This document shows positions 32,131-44,021 of a stretch of DNA of 64,000 bases, piece after piece. The notes under the pieces are model-generated. The model worked only from the letters and a program-made list of their open reading frames with translations. It was not told the DNA's origin and ran no database searches. The DNA is from Bufo bufo. Lineage: Eukaryota > Chordata > Amphibia > Anura > Bufonidae. Positions within the stretch are counted from its first letter, which is position 1. Each line of letters opens with the position of its first letter. Position numbers and translations under genes: made by a program. The DNA lies in NCBI RefSeq assembly GCF_905171765.1, contig NC_053393.1, positions 64,139,371 through 64,203,370 on the forward strand. The letters run 5' to 3'.

Positions 32131-32978
32131 GTGGATGCCAGGGGGAGAGGTGAGAGGCACTATGATACTGGCACATTGGGGGGGGGAGGCACTATGATAC
32201 TGGCACATTATGGGGGAGATGGCACTATAATACTGGCACATTGGGGGGGAGATGGCACTATGATACCGGCACATGGGGGGGAGGAGAGAGGCACTCCGCA
32301 CTTGATACTGGCACATGATTAGGGGGGCATCTATGGGGACACTTACTGGCACATTATTGGGTGGCACTGTGGGGCCACTTCTTATTGGCACATTATTGGG
32401 GGGCACTATGGGGGCATCTACTGAGGCCACAAAGAAGGGGTATTTTATATGGGGGGCTCTGTGTGGTACTAGTATTATCAGGGGTATTATCTGTTTCTGC
32501 AGTATAGTATTGGGGAGCACAGCGGAAGAGTATTGGGGGTGTTAGGATGATTTGTCCAGAAGATGGGAGGATGATGGAAAAGTAGTAAACTAAGATTTTT
32601 TTTTGTCAAACTGCAGAGACGAAAAATGGCCGAAAAATTGTGTCTGGTCTGAAGGTCTGAAAGGAGAAGATGAGGAAAGAGAACATCTACATCAAAGGAG
32701 ACGTTACTGGTATGTGGCGCTGTATTACCCTGTATGTTCTGTAGTGATAGGAGCAGGGGTCATAGCAGGGGTCATCGCGGTCATATAGGGTGCGACCGTG
32801 ACTGGGAGGTGGAGGTTCAGTCAAACTGACGCGGTCTGACTTTGTTTCTTACACCGTGCGTTCACACAATTATGTACAGGATTCGTAGGATTCAAGATTC
32901 GAAAGATTCGATGTATTCGAGAACCTTTTCGGATTCGGATTCGAAAAAAATTGGATTCGTCTCACCTCTACTAAGTAT

Positions 32979-34281
32979 GTATTTTTTTTATATATTTTTT
33001 ATATTTTATTTATTTATTTTTTGTATTTTTACTCCTGAGCTAATGTCATCTTCAAAGGTGTTTTCCAGTTTGCATCAGCATACCATAAAATAATCATTTA
33101 TAAAGGGAACTGTCATTTTGTAACATATTTTTTTTTACTTTTATTGCTCCTATTTCCCGTTCTTGGCTGTGGTCACATGACCATGTCCATGCAGCTCTTT
33201 CTTATTTCCTGTGATGTTGTCCATGGGCGGGGCCGTGATAGGGGAGTGTCTATGTATCTACAGTAGCTGGATGGGAGGAGCTATAAACTAGTAAGACGTT
33301 GTTAGGGGCAGTGATAGGGGAGTGTTTATGTAACTAGCTAGGTGGGAGGAGCTATAAACTAGCTGGGCGTTGTTAGAGGCAGTGATAGGGGAGTGTCTAT
33401 GTAACTAGCTAGGTGGGAGGAGCTCTAAACTAGCTGGGGGTTGTTAGAGGCAGTGATAGGGGAGTGTCTATGTAACTAGCTGGTGGGAGGAGCTATAAAC
33501 TAGCTGGATGTTGTTAGAGGCAGTGATAGGGGAGTGTCTATGTAACTGGCTGGGTGGGAGGAGCTATAACCTAGCTGGGCATTGTTAGGGGCGGTGCTGT
33601 AGCTGTGGGACAGAAAGGAGAAGTGCATCATGGGTTTGGTTGGATACAGCAACAGGAAGTGCTACATACAGGATGGAGACAAACCAGAGGGATTGGTTTA
33701 CATGGTAAAAATGAGTCAGAAGATTCCAAAATGTAAAAAAAAAGGAGGTCAGCAACTACATGAGCATATCTGCTATAAACCATATTAACCCTGGGAAATC
33801 CCTTTAAAAACAACCACCACCACATATGACAGACATTAAAACATTAAAATCTTAGCTCAATACATAACTATATCTGCTTGTCCTTAGATGTCCACATTCT
33901 GGCCCATCGTATTACTGTAAGGCGAGGATGAAGGGGTCGTTGTGTGGTGAGAGGCTCGGTAAACACTTGAATTCTGGTTTGTTTGTCTCAAGCTGTTCCA
34001 GCTTCAAAGAGACGGAGGATCTTATGTGCAATCTGACTTCAGAAAAACCCTTGAAGCTGTTTTTGCTGTCTAGGGCTCTTAGCGCTGAAATATACTGATT
34101 ATGTATTAAATAAATCTTCGATTACGGAAAGGCTAAAAGCAAGTGGAGATATAGCAGGGGCAGAAAGCCATCCGCTGCGTCCTCATTCTGTTTTGCTCAT
34201 ACAACGCATTTTCCATTACAGCAAAAGCAAATATTCAGAGATAATTGTTCATTAGTGGATTACACCCACCGACTAATGAAC
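32979..34281. repeat. Non-coding stretch with ~73-bp tandem repeat
   Basis: No gene is seen. Five units of about 71-76 bp, each with GTGATAGGGGAGTGT and GGTGGGAGGAGCTATAAACTAG, run from about 33230 to 33600. The rest (T-rich 32980-33160, and 33610-34281) shows no repeat or domain I recognise and may be unique host sequence. Confidence 0.6.
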
Positions 34282-34297
34282 TAACTTCACTTATATT

Positions 34298-35540
34298 TAT
34301 AAACTGAAAAGAATGGCGTTGCATTAACCAAGCAGGAAATGCTCAAACCCACATGCGGTTGTGCATATATATAGGGGAGCAAATCCTGCACTTGTGGCCC
34401 GTTGCTAATGACGATCAACAGCAAAAATGCATACAATGGAGGATGCCCGCAGCGAACCACAAGTACCACAATAGACATCCTACACAAGATAGCAATTATG
34501 TGGATGTAGTAATCAATATAACAATATAACAAAATAGCAAAGACAGGTGCACTCTGCGGTCTTACTAAACCCTCAAACTGATGTTAAAATTGAGAGATTA
34601 GCCAACATATCCTACAGTGTAGGACATGTCTGAGCCCGAGCATCGCGCCAAGGTTTCTCAAGTAGCTCGGGAACCTAACACTCACCTACCTGCGCCGTAT
34701 GGGCACTACCAGGAGCCAGTGGGCAAATTACAGGAGCATGAGGCCGACTCACAAACAACTCTCCAGTTACCTCCAGCATGTAGCCATGCTTGCAATGGGA
34801 GGAGGGAGAAGTCTGCGAGTCCCACTCAAGACTGGCTGGTATGGCCCAGGCCTCACAGGTGCACCTAAATGTAGCCTGTGGATGGAAAACAGGCACATTT
34901 AAATTGGAGTTTATACACCTCCAGGCATCTCTATAAATATAAACTGAAAAGAATGGCGTGGCATTAACCAAGCAGGAAATGCTCAAACCCACATGCGGTT
35001 GTGCATATATATAGGGGAGCAAATCCTGCACTTGTGGCCCGTTGCTAATGACGATCCCCAGCACAACCGCATGTGGGTTTGAGCATTTCCTTCTTGGTTA
35101 ATGCCACGCCATTCTTTTCAGTTTATATTTATAGAGATGCCTGGAGGTGTATAAACTCCAATTTAAATGTGCCTGTTTTCCATCTACAGGCTACATTTAG
35201 GTGCACCTTTGAGGCCTGGGCCATACCAGCCAGTCTTGAGTGGGACTCGCAGACTCCTCCCTCCTCCCATTGCAAGCATGGCTACATGCTGGAGGTAACT
35301 GGTGAGCTGTTTGTGAGTCGGCCTCATGCTCCTGTAATTTGCCCACTGGCTCCTGGTATTGCCCATACGGCGCAGGTAGGTGAGTGTTAGGTTCCCGAGC
35401 TACTTGAGAAACCTTGGCGCGGTGCTCGGGCTCAGACATGTCCTACACCGTAGGATATGTTGGCTAATCTCTCAATTTTAACATCAGTTTGAGGGTTTAG
35501 TAAGACCGCAGAGTGCACCTGTCTTTGCTATTTTGTTATA
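34298..35540. mobile_element. Palindromic insertion with 16-bp target duplication
   Basis: TAACTTCACTTATATT is present on both sides (34282-34297 and 35541-35556). Inside, 34523-35010 is inverted as 35061-35545 at about 97% identity by eye, a hairpin with ~485-bp arms and a ~50-bp spacer. The first ~130 bp (34298-34430) also repeat directly as 34930-35057. Long, variable target duplications point to target-primed insertion (LINE or Penelope type), not a DNA transposon. I cannot name the family. Frames of 60-129 codons occur as mirror images in both arms and are not genes. Confidence 0.7.
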
Positions 35541-35556
35541 TAACTTCACTTATATT

Positions 35557-36060
35557 ATTTGCTAATACAAGTAAATACACCAGGACAAGATTTTTTGGCA
35601 AACTTGAAAAAATGTGTCCCTGACCCACCCATCCCCTAGTGTTTTACCCCATAAGAGTATTAAATAGGTTATCCAATCTCTATAATGACCCCCAGAATGC
35701 TCCTGCTCAAGAGCATACTTACCTGCTCTGTATACCTGCATGGCCGCCGCTGCATCTCCCTGTTGCACTGATCAAAACATCTTGCGAACAGGGGGAGCAG
35801 CCAATGGCAGGCTGCGATGGTGACCAGCCTTCCTAGCAGTTCACTACCCCCCCCCCAAAAAAAAAAATAAAAAAAAAAATAATAATTTTTATAAATATGC
35901 TAATTAGGTTGAAAAGAGGCTGTAGTGGAGCCCAGCCGCAACCTTCAGCAGTAAGCCACACTTCTCCCCTACTCTTCTTCTCTCCAGCTCCTAGCTGCAG
36001 CGATGTCATCTTGCAGCCGCTCCAAATCTTGGGCAGGATGCAGGCACATGCCTAGATCAC
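35557..36060. other. Non-coding stretch
   Basis: No gene or recognised element. It includes a C run and an A-rich run at about 35848-35885. It ends at the TTAA of element H. Confidence 0.4.
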
Positions 36061-36539
36061 TTAACCACTTAAGGACCACAGGTTTATACCCCCCTAAAGA
36101 CCAGGTCCTTTTTTACAAATCGGCACTCCACAACTTTAGCGGTTTATTGCTCGGTCATGCAACTTACCACCCAAATGAATTTTACCTCCTTTTCTTCTCA
36201 CTAATAGAGCTTTCATTTGGTGCTATTTCATTGCTGCTGACATTTTTACTTTTTTTTTTATAAATCGAAATTTAACGATTTTTTTGCAAAAAAATGACAT
36301 TTTTCACTTTCAGTTGTAAAATTTTGCAAAAAAAACGACATCCATATATAAATTTTGCTCTAAATTTATTGTTCTACATGTCTTTGATTAAAAAAAAATG
36401 TTTAGGTAAAAAAAAAATGGTTTGGGTAAAAGTTATAGCGTTTACAAACTATGGTACAAAAATGTGAATTTCCGCTTTTTGAAGCAGCTCTGACTTTCTG
36501 AGCACCTGTCATGTTTCCTGAGGTTCTACAATGGCCAGA

Positions 36540-38340
36540 CAGTACAAACACCCCACAAATGACCCCATTTCGGAAAGTAGACACCCTAAGGTATTCGCTG
36601 ATGGGCATAGTGAGTTCATAGAACTTTTTATTTTTTGTCACAAGTTAGCGGAAAATGATGATTTTTTTATTTTTATTTTTTTCTTACAAAGTCTCATATT
36701 CCACTAACTTGTGACAAAAAATAAAAACTTGCATGAACTCACTATGCCCATCAGCGAATACCTTGGGATGTCTTCTTTCCAAAATGGGGTCACTTGTGGG
36801 GTAGTTATACTGCCCTGGCATTCTAGGGGCCCAAATGTGTGGTAAGGAGTTTGAAATCAAATTCTGTAAAAAATGGCTGGTGAAATCCGAAAGGTGCTCT
36901 TTGGAATGTGGGCCCCTTTGCCCACCTAGGCTGCAAAAAAGTGTCACACATCTGGTATCTTCGTATTCAGGAGAAGTTGGGGAATGTGTTTTGGGGTGTC
37001 ATTTTACATATACCCATGCTGGGTGAGAGAAATATCTTGGCAAAAGACAACTTTGTATAAAAAAATGGTAAAAGTTGTCTTTTGCCAAGATATTTCTCTC
37101 ACCCAGCATGGGTATATGTAAAATGACACCCCAAAACACATTCCCCAACTTCTCCTGAATACGGAGATACCAGATGTGTGACACTTTTTTGCAGCCTAGG
37201 TGGGCAAAGGGGCCCATATTCCAAAGAGCACCTTTCGGATTTCACTGGTCATTTTTTACAGAATTTGATTTCAAACTCCTTATCACACATTTGGGCCCCT
37301 AGAATGCCAGGGCAGTATAACTACCCCACAAGTGACCCCATTTTGGAAAGAAGACACCCCAAGGTATTCGCTGATGGGCATAGTGAGTTCATGGAAGTTT
37401 TTATTTTTTGTCACAAGTTAGTGGAATATGAGACTTTGTAAGAAAAAAAAATAAAAAGATAAAATCATCATTTTCCACTAACTTGTGACAAAAAATAAAA
37501 AATTCTAGGAACTCGCCATGCCCCTCACGGAATACCTTGGGGTGTCTTATTTCCAAAATGGGGTCACTTGTGGGGTAGTTATACTGCCCTGGCATTTTCC
37601 AGGGGCCCTAATGTGTGGTAAGTAGGTAAATGACCTGTGAAATCCTAAAGGTGCTCTTTGGAATATGGGCCCCTTTGCCCACCTAGGCTGCAAAAAAGTG
37701 TCACACATGTGGTATTGCCGTATTCAGGAGAAGTTGGGGAATGTGTTTTGGGGTGTCATTTTACATATACCCATGCTGGGTGAGAGAAATATCTTGGCAA
37801 AAGACAACTTTTCCCATTTTTTTATACAAAGTTGGCATTTGACCAAGATATTTCTCTCACCCAGCATGGGTATATGTAAAATTACACCCCAAAACACATT
37901 CCCCAACTTCTCCTGAGTACGGCGATACCAGATGTGTGACACTTTTTTGCAGCCTAGATGCGCAAAGGTGCCCAAATTCCTTTTAGGAGGGCATTTTTAG
38001 ACATTTGGATACCAGACTTCTTCTCACGCTTTGGGGCCCCTAGAATGCCAGGGCAGTATAAATACCCCACATGTGACCCCATTTTGGAAAGAAGACACCC
38101 CAAGGTATTTAATGAGGGGCATGGCGAGTTCATAGAATTTTTTTTTTTTTGGCACAAGTTAGCGGAAATTGATATTTTTTCTTTTTTTCTCACAAAGTCT
38201 CCCTTTCCGCTAACTTGGGACAAAAATTTCAATCTTTCATGGACTCAATATGCCCCTCACGGAATACCTTGGGGTGTCTTCTTTCCGAAATGGGGTCACA
38301 TGTGGGGTATTTATACTGCCCTGGCATTCTAGGGGCCCTA
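36540..38340. repeat. Inverted-repeat ladder in element H
   Basis: Blocks alternate in orientation. The block containing TGGGTGAGAGAAATATCTTG reads forward at about 36900-37050, inverted at 37060-37235, forward again at 37655-37810 and inverted at 37840-37990. The block with ACTAACTTGTGACAAAAAAT likewise folds on itself near 36690, 37440 and 38180. Adjacent arms give several long hairpins, each with 80-300 bp stems. Short frames here occur in mirrored pairs and are not genes. Confidence 0.8.
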
Positions 38341-38513
38341 AAGCGTGAGAAGAAGTCTGGAATATAAATGTCTAAAAAATTTTACGCATTTGGATTCCGT
38401 GAGGGGTATGGTGAGTTCATGTGAGATTTTATTTTTTGACACAAGTTAGTGGAATATGAGACTTTGTAAGAAAAAAATATAATAATTTCCGCTAACTTGG
38501 GCCAAAAAAATGT

Positions 38514-40075
38514 CTGAATGGAGCCTTACAGGGGGGTGATCAATGACAGGGGTCTGATCAATGACAGGGGGGTGATCAGAGAGTCTATATGGGGTGATCA
38601 CCCCCCCTGGAAGGCTCCAGGGAGACGCCTGTATGTGTTTTGCGGATCCGATCCATGTATCCGTGGATCCGTAAAAATCATACGGACATCTGAATGCAGC
38701 CTGACAGGGGGGTGATCAATGACAGGGGGGGGGGTGATCAATGACAGGGGGGTGATCAGGGAGTCTATATGGGATGATCACCCCCCCTGGAAGGCTCCAG
38801 GGAGACGCCTGTATGTGTTTTGCGGATCCGATCCATCTATCAGTGGATCTGTAAAAATCATGTGGACATCTGAATGGAGCTTTACAGGAGGTTGATCAAT
38901 GACAGGGGGGTGATCAGGGAGTCTATATGGGGTGATCACCACAGTCATTGATCACGCCCCTGTAAGGCTCCATTCAGACGTCCGTATGCGTTTTGCGGAT
39001 CCGATCCATCTATCAGTGGATCCGTAAAAATCATGCGGACATCTGAATGGAGCTTTACAGGGGGTTGATCAATGACAGGGGTGTAATCAATGACAGGGGG
39101 GTGATCAGGGAGTCTATATGGGGTGATCACCACAGTCATTGATCACGCCCCTGTAAGGCTCCATTCAGACGTCCGTATGCGTTTTGCGGATCCGATCCAT
39201 CTATCAGTGGATCCGTAAAAATCATGCGGACATCTGAATGGAGCTTTACAGGGGGTTGTTCAATGACAGGGGTGTAATCAATGACAGGGGGGTGATCAGG
39301 GAGTCTATATGGGGTGATCACCACAGTCATTGATCACGCCCCTGTAAGGCTCCATTCAGACGTCCGTATGCGTTTTGCGGATCCGATCCATCTATCAGTG
39401 GATCCGTAAAAATCATGCGGACATCTGAATGGAGCTTTACAGGGGGTTGATCAATGACAGGGGGGTGATCAGGGAGTCTATATGGGGTGATCACCACAGT
39501 CATTGATCACGCCCCTGTAAGGCTCCATTCAGACGTCCGTATGCGTTTTGCGGATCCGATCCATCTATCAGTGGATCCGTAAAAATCATGCGGACATCTG
39601 AATGGAGCTTTACAGGGGGGTGATCAATGACAGGGGGGTAATCAATGACAGGGGGGTGATCAGGGAGTCTATATGGGGTGATCACCACAGTCATTGATCA
39701 CGCCCCTGTAAGGCTCCATTCAGACGTCCGTATGCGTTTTGCGGATCCGATCCATCTATCAGTGGATCCGTAAAAATCATGCGGACATCTGAATGGAGCT
39801 TTACAGGGGGGTGATCAATGACAGGGGGGTAATCAATGACAGGGGGGTGATCAGGGAGTCTATATGGGGTGATCACCACAGTCATTGATCACGCCCCTGT
39901 AAGGCTCCATTCAGACGTCCGTATGCGTTTTGCGGATCCGATCCATCTATCAGTGGATCCGTAAAAATCATGCAGACATCTGAATGGAGCTTTACAGGGG
40001 CGTGATCAATGGCAGGGGGGTAATCAATGACAGGGGGGTGATCAGGGAGTCTATATGGGGTGATCAAGGGTGAAT
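38514..40075. repeat. 191/173-bp satellite-like array in element H
   Basis: About eight units repeat at 191 bp, some at 173 bp because GACAGGGGTGTAATCAAT is missing. Each unit holds an inverted-repeat core running from AAGGCTCCATTCAGACGTCC to GGACATCTGAATGGAGC and a spacer of TGATCAATGACAGGGGGG repeats. The middle units are nearly identical. The repeated 64-codon minus-strand frames are the array itself. Confidence 0.85.
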
Positions 40076-40148
40076 AAGGGGTTAATAAGTGACAGGGGGG
40101 GGTGTAGTGTAGTGGTGCTTGGTGCAACATATTACTGAGCTACCTGTG

Positions 40149-40367
40149 TCCTCTGGTGGTCGATCCAAACAAAGGGGACCACCAGAGGACCAGGTAGCAG
40201 GTATATTAGACGCTGTTATCAAAACAGCGTCTAATATACCTGTAAGGGGTTAAAAAAATCACATCTCCAGCCTGCCAGCGAACGATCGCCGCTGGCAGGC
40301 TGGAGATCCACTCTCTTACCTTCCGTTCCTGTGAGCGCGCGCGCCTGTGTGCGCGCGTTCACAGGAA
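40149..40367. repeat. Hairpin string at right end of element H
   Basis: Four consecutive stems: 40149-40161/40177-40189, 40201-40217/40223-40239, 40263-40280/40290-40307, and about 40326-40342/40351-40367. Sequences differ between stems. This echoes the string in element C and lies close to the element terminus. Confidence 0.8.
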
Positions 40368-40466
40368 ATCTCGGCTCACGCGAGATGACGCCAATCGGCG
40401 TTAGTGTGACCTGGGAGCGCCGCAGAAATTACGCCTTTCGGCGTTAGCGTGGCGGGAAGTGGTTAA

Positions 40467-40848
40467 AGAGGTTGTCCTGCCATGTATATTGTTGACCTAT
40501 TCTCAGGATAGGTCATTAATATATGATCTGCGGGGGTCCGACACCTGACATCCCTGCCGATCAGCTTATGAAAAGGAGGCTGCGCTCCATACGAGCACTG
40601 TTTCCTACTCATTAAACTGCATGTTGTCTCCAAAGTGCAGTGTAATGACAAGTGAATGGAGCGAGTACTTGTAATTACATTACGTCACCAAGTGACACTC
40701 GCATGGAGAGTCACTCCCTCTTCAAACTGCTGATGCCAGCGTGCATGCCAGCGGGCATGCTGGGTGTCAGACCCCTGCTGATCAGATTTTGATGACCTAT
40801 CATGACGATAGATCATCAGTATATATATAGCAGGACAACCCCTTTCAC
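40467..40848. mobile_element. TTAA MITE M (~380 bp)
   Basis: Left end AGAGGTTGTCCTGCCATG and right end, inverted, AAAGGGGTTGTCCTGCTATA form a TIR, with GACCTATTCTCAGGATAGGTC-like subterminal inverted motifs. TTAA lies at 40463-40466 and 40849-40852, each shared with the neighbouring element. It is non-coding. Confidence 0.75.
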
Positions 40849-41532
40849 TTAAAGGGTTGTCCCATGAATAATATTCTACAGTTTTGAAACCAGCACCTGG
40901 ATCTGAATACTTTTATAATTGCATGTCAATAAAATTTTTGCATAGCCACTGAGCTATTCAATGAAATCTATCTGTATAGCTCCACCTGCTGTTTTTTTTT
41001 GTCCTGCTCACTGAGATGGCCGCACATGCTCGGTTTCATCCTTCAACTGCCTCCTGAGTTGTGATAGGCAGAGCATGGACACGCCCCCTTAGCTGCAGCA
41101 GAAAAGACACTCCCCCTGAGCTGTCAGCTTTTTATACAGTGGATATAAAAAGTCTACACACCCCTTTTAAAATGTCAGGTTCCTGTGCTGTAAAAAAATG
41201 AGACAAAGATAAATCATTTCAGAACTTTTACCACCTCTAATGTGACCTATAAACTGTGCAACTCAATTGAAAAACAAACTGAAATCTTTTAGGTGGAGGG
41301 AAGAAAATAAAAATAAAACTAAAATAATGTGGTTGCATAAGTGTGCACACCCTCTTATAAGTGGGGATGTAGCTGTGTTCAGAATTAAGCAATCACATTC
41401 ACAATCCTGTTAAATAGGAGTCAGCATACACCTGCCATCATTTAATGTTCCTCTGATTAACCCCAAATAAAGTTCATCTGCTCTAGTTGGTCTTTCCTGA
41501 AATTTTCTTAGTCGCATCCCACAGCAAAAGCC

Positions 41533-42204
41533 ATGGTCCACAGAGAGCTTCCAAAGCATCAGAGGGATCTCATTGTTAAAAGGTATCAGTCGGGAGAAGG
41601 GTACAAAAGAATTTCCAAGGCATTAGATATACCATGGAGCACAGTGAAGACAGTCATCATGTCGAGAAAATATGGCACAACAGTGACATTACCAAGAACT
41701 GGACGTCCCTCCAAAATTGATGAAAAGACGAGAAGAAAACTGGTCTGGGAGGCGACCAAGAGGCCTACAGCAACATTAAAGGAGCTGCAGGAATATCTGG
41801 CAAGTACTGGCTGTGTGGTACATTTGACAACAATCTCCTGTATTCTTCACATGTCTGGGCTATGGGGTAGAGTGGGAAATCAAAAGCCTTTTCTTACAAA
41901 GAAAAACATCCAAGCTAGGATACATTTTGCAAAAACACATCTGAAGTCTCCCAAAAGCATGTGGGAAAAGGTGTTATGGTCTGATGAAACCAAGGTTGAT
42001 CTTTTTGCCCATAATTCCAAAAGACATGTTTGGGGCAAAAACAACACTGCACATCACCAAAAGAAGACCATCCCCACAGTGAAGCATGGTGGTGGCAGCA
42101 TCATGCTTTGGGACTGTTTTTCTTCAGCTGGAACTAGGGCCTTAGTTAAACTAGAGGGAATTATGAACAGTTCCAAATATGACAGCGACCCAAAGCATAC
42201 ATCC
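41533..42204 (+). pseudogene. Tc1 DD34E transposase J, N-terminal and core part
   Basis: ATG 41533 opens MVHRELPKHQRDLIVKRYQS, followed by the paired helix-turn-helix region (ISKALDIPWSTV, TGRPSKIDEKTRRKL) and the catalytic core with LWSDETKVDLF (first D). After VKHGGGSIMLWDCF a deletion of about 25 codons joins SKY directly to DSDPKHTS (second D). Insertion K then cuts the gene at 42204. The remaining part is at 44022-44290. Both deletion and insertion make it inactive. Confidence 0.85.
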
Positions 42205-44021
42205 TTGAACTTTAAATCAGCACATCTTTATTACCTTACAATGAAGCTCCAGTAACAGGCAGAGCGGGTGGCGGGGTAACGTCACTTACTCACGTGATGA
42301 GCCTGCTCTGCCTGCTTCATTCATAAAGTGGGAGTAGCAGGCACGTCACGTGAGTGAGTGACGTTACGCCGCCGCCTGCTCTGCCTGTTACTGGAGCTTC
42401 ATTGTAAGGTAATAAAGATGCGCTGATTTAAAGTTCAAGTAAAAGTTACTGCCAGAATAGTCTACTGCTGTGATCGGCGGGGTCGGGGCTGTTATGGGGA
42501 GGGAGATCTGTGCACTGTTATGGGGAGGGGGGTCTGTGGATGGAACTGTTATGGGAAGGGGGATCTGTGGATGACACTGTTATGGGGGAGATCTGTGGAT
42601 GACACATATAGCATAAGATGCTATATAGTGTCATCCATAGATCCCCCCCATATCAGTGTCATCCACAGATCCCCCTCCCCATAACAGTGCCATCCACAGA
42701 TCCCCCTCCCCATAATAGTGCACAGATCCCCCTCCCCATAACAGTGCCATCCACAGATCCCCTCCATAACAGTGCCATCCACAGATCCCCCTCCCCATAG
42801 CAGTGCCATCCACAGATCCCCCTCCCCATAATAGTGCACAGATCCCCCTCCCCATAACAGTGCCACTCACAGATCCCCTCCTTAACAGTGCCACCCACAG
42901 ATCCCCTCCATAACAGTGCCATCCACAGATCCCCTATAACAGTGCCATCCACAGATCCCCATAACAGTGCCATCCACAGATCCCCATAACAGTGCCATCC
43001 ACAGATCCCCTCCATAACAGTGCCATCCACAGATCTCCTCCATAACAGTGCCATCCACAGATCCCCATAAAAATCCCATCCACAGATCCCCTCCATAACA
43101 GTGCCATCCACAGATCCCCTCCATAACAGTGCCATCCACAGATCCCCCCATAACAGTGCCATCCACAGATCCCCCCATAACAGCGCAATCCACAGATCCC
43201 CCATAACAGTGCCATCCACAGATCCCCGCTATAACAGTGCCATCAACAGATCCCCCCTATAACAGTGCCATCAACAGATCCCCCCATAACAGGTCCATTC
43301 ACAGATCCCCCATACCAGTGCCATCCACAGATCCCCCCCATAACAGCACCATCCACAGATCCCCCATAACAGCACCATCCACAGATCCCCCATAGCAGCG
43401 CCATCCACAGATCCCCTCCATAACAGTGCCATCCACAGATCCCCCTCCCCAAAGCAGTGCACAGATCCCCCTCCCCATAACAGTGCCATCCACAGATCCC
43501 CTATATAACAGTGCCATCCACAGATCCCCCATAACAGTGCCATCCACAGATCCCCCATAACAGTGCCACCCACAGATCCCCCATAACAGTGCCACCCACA
43601 GATCCCCTCCATAACAGTGCCATCCACAGATCCCCTCCACAACAGTGCCATCCACAGATCCCCTCCATAACAGTGCCATCCACAGATCCCCCATAACAGT
43701 GCCACCCACAGATCCCCTCCATAACAGCGCCATCCACAGATCCCCTCCATAACAGTGCCATCCACAGACCCCCTCCATAACAGTGCCATCCACAGATCCC
43801 CCATAACAGTGCCATCCACAGATCCCCCATAATAGTGTCATCCACAGATCCCCCATAACAGTGCCATCCACAATTTGTTTTAATATGGCCTTTGAACATA
43901 ATTTATCAAGTGACATCATATAAACCCCTTTTTTTTGTAATTTTGGTGTTTTTTCCCCGATTAATCGATGAAATTATCGACAACTAATCGATTATTCAAA
44001 TATTCGTTAGCTGCAGCCCTA
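42205..44021. mobile_element. Insertion K, repeat-rich, hAT-like right end
   Basis: Interrupts the J transposase. The right end, inverted, is TAGGGCTGCAGCTAACGAAT, with CGATTAATCG motifs typical of a widespread hAT-type MITE. The left end (TTGAACTTTAAATCAGC) is the tip of a ~235-bp hairpin (42205-42440) and not the matching TIR. ATCC flanks both sides (42201-42204, 44022-44025). An 8-bp duplication is not seen, so the left terminus may be rearranged. Confidence 0.6.
42480..43872. repeat. Inverted minisatellite array in K (GATCTGTGGATGGCACTGTTATGG)
   Basis: Units of about 25-28 bp read forward from 42480 to about 42605, flip at a small hairpin (ATATAGCATAAGATGCTATAT), and continue inverted for about 45 units (CCATCCACAGATCCCCCATA) to 43872. 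Frames up to 206 codons on the minus strand are Trp/Gly repeats and not genes. The same core is found in element I. Confidence 0.85.

Larger units (their letters stand above)
31193..32970. mobile_element. hAT-type element I (1778 bp)
   Basis: Identical 8-bp duplications CTAAGTAT flank it (31185-31192, 32971-32978). Termini are TAGAGATGGAACGGGGG and, inverted, TAGAGGTGAGACGAATCC, with many GATTCG/CGAATC motifs just inside both ends. It lacks a transposase gene and holds a long hairpin and G-rich minisatellites. Terminal form groups it with elements F and O. Confidence 0.85.
36065..40462. mobile_element. TTAA element H (4.4 kb, piggyBac-type)
   Basis: Flanked by TTAA at 36061-36064 and 40463-40466. 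The left end is CCACTTAAGGACCACAGG; the right end is GGCGGGAAGTGG, whose inverse CCACTTCCCGCC shares only the first six bases. No transposase is present. It contains an alternating inverted-repeat ladder, a satellite-like array and a terminal hairpin string. Its right TTAA is also the left TTAA of element M. Confidence 0.75.

Noticed and set aside
34626..35439. Mirrored frames of 60-129 codons suggesting a duplicated small gene
   Set aside because: They occur as mirror images because the two arms of the palindrome are inverted copies; no domain is present.
38945..40130. Repeated 64-82-codon frames with the same peptide
   Set aside because: They are copies of the 191/173-bp satellite unit in element H.
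42631..43919. Trp/Gly-rich minus-strand frames up to 206 codons
   Set aside because: They read a 25-28-bp minisatellite in insertion K and appear in all three frames.
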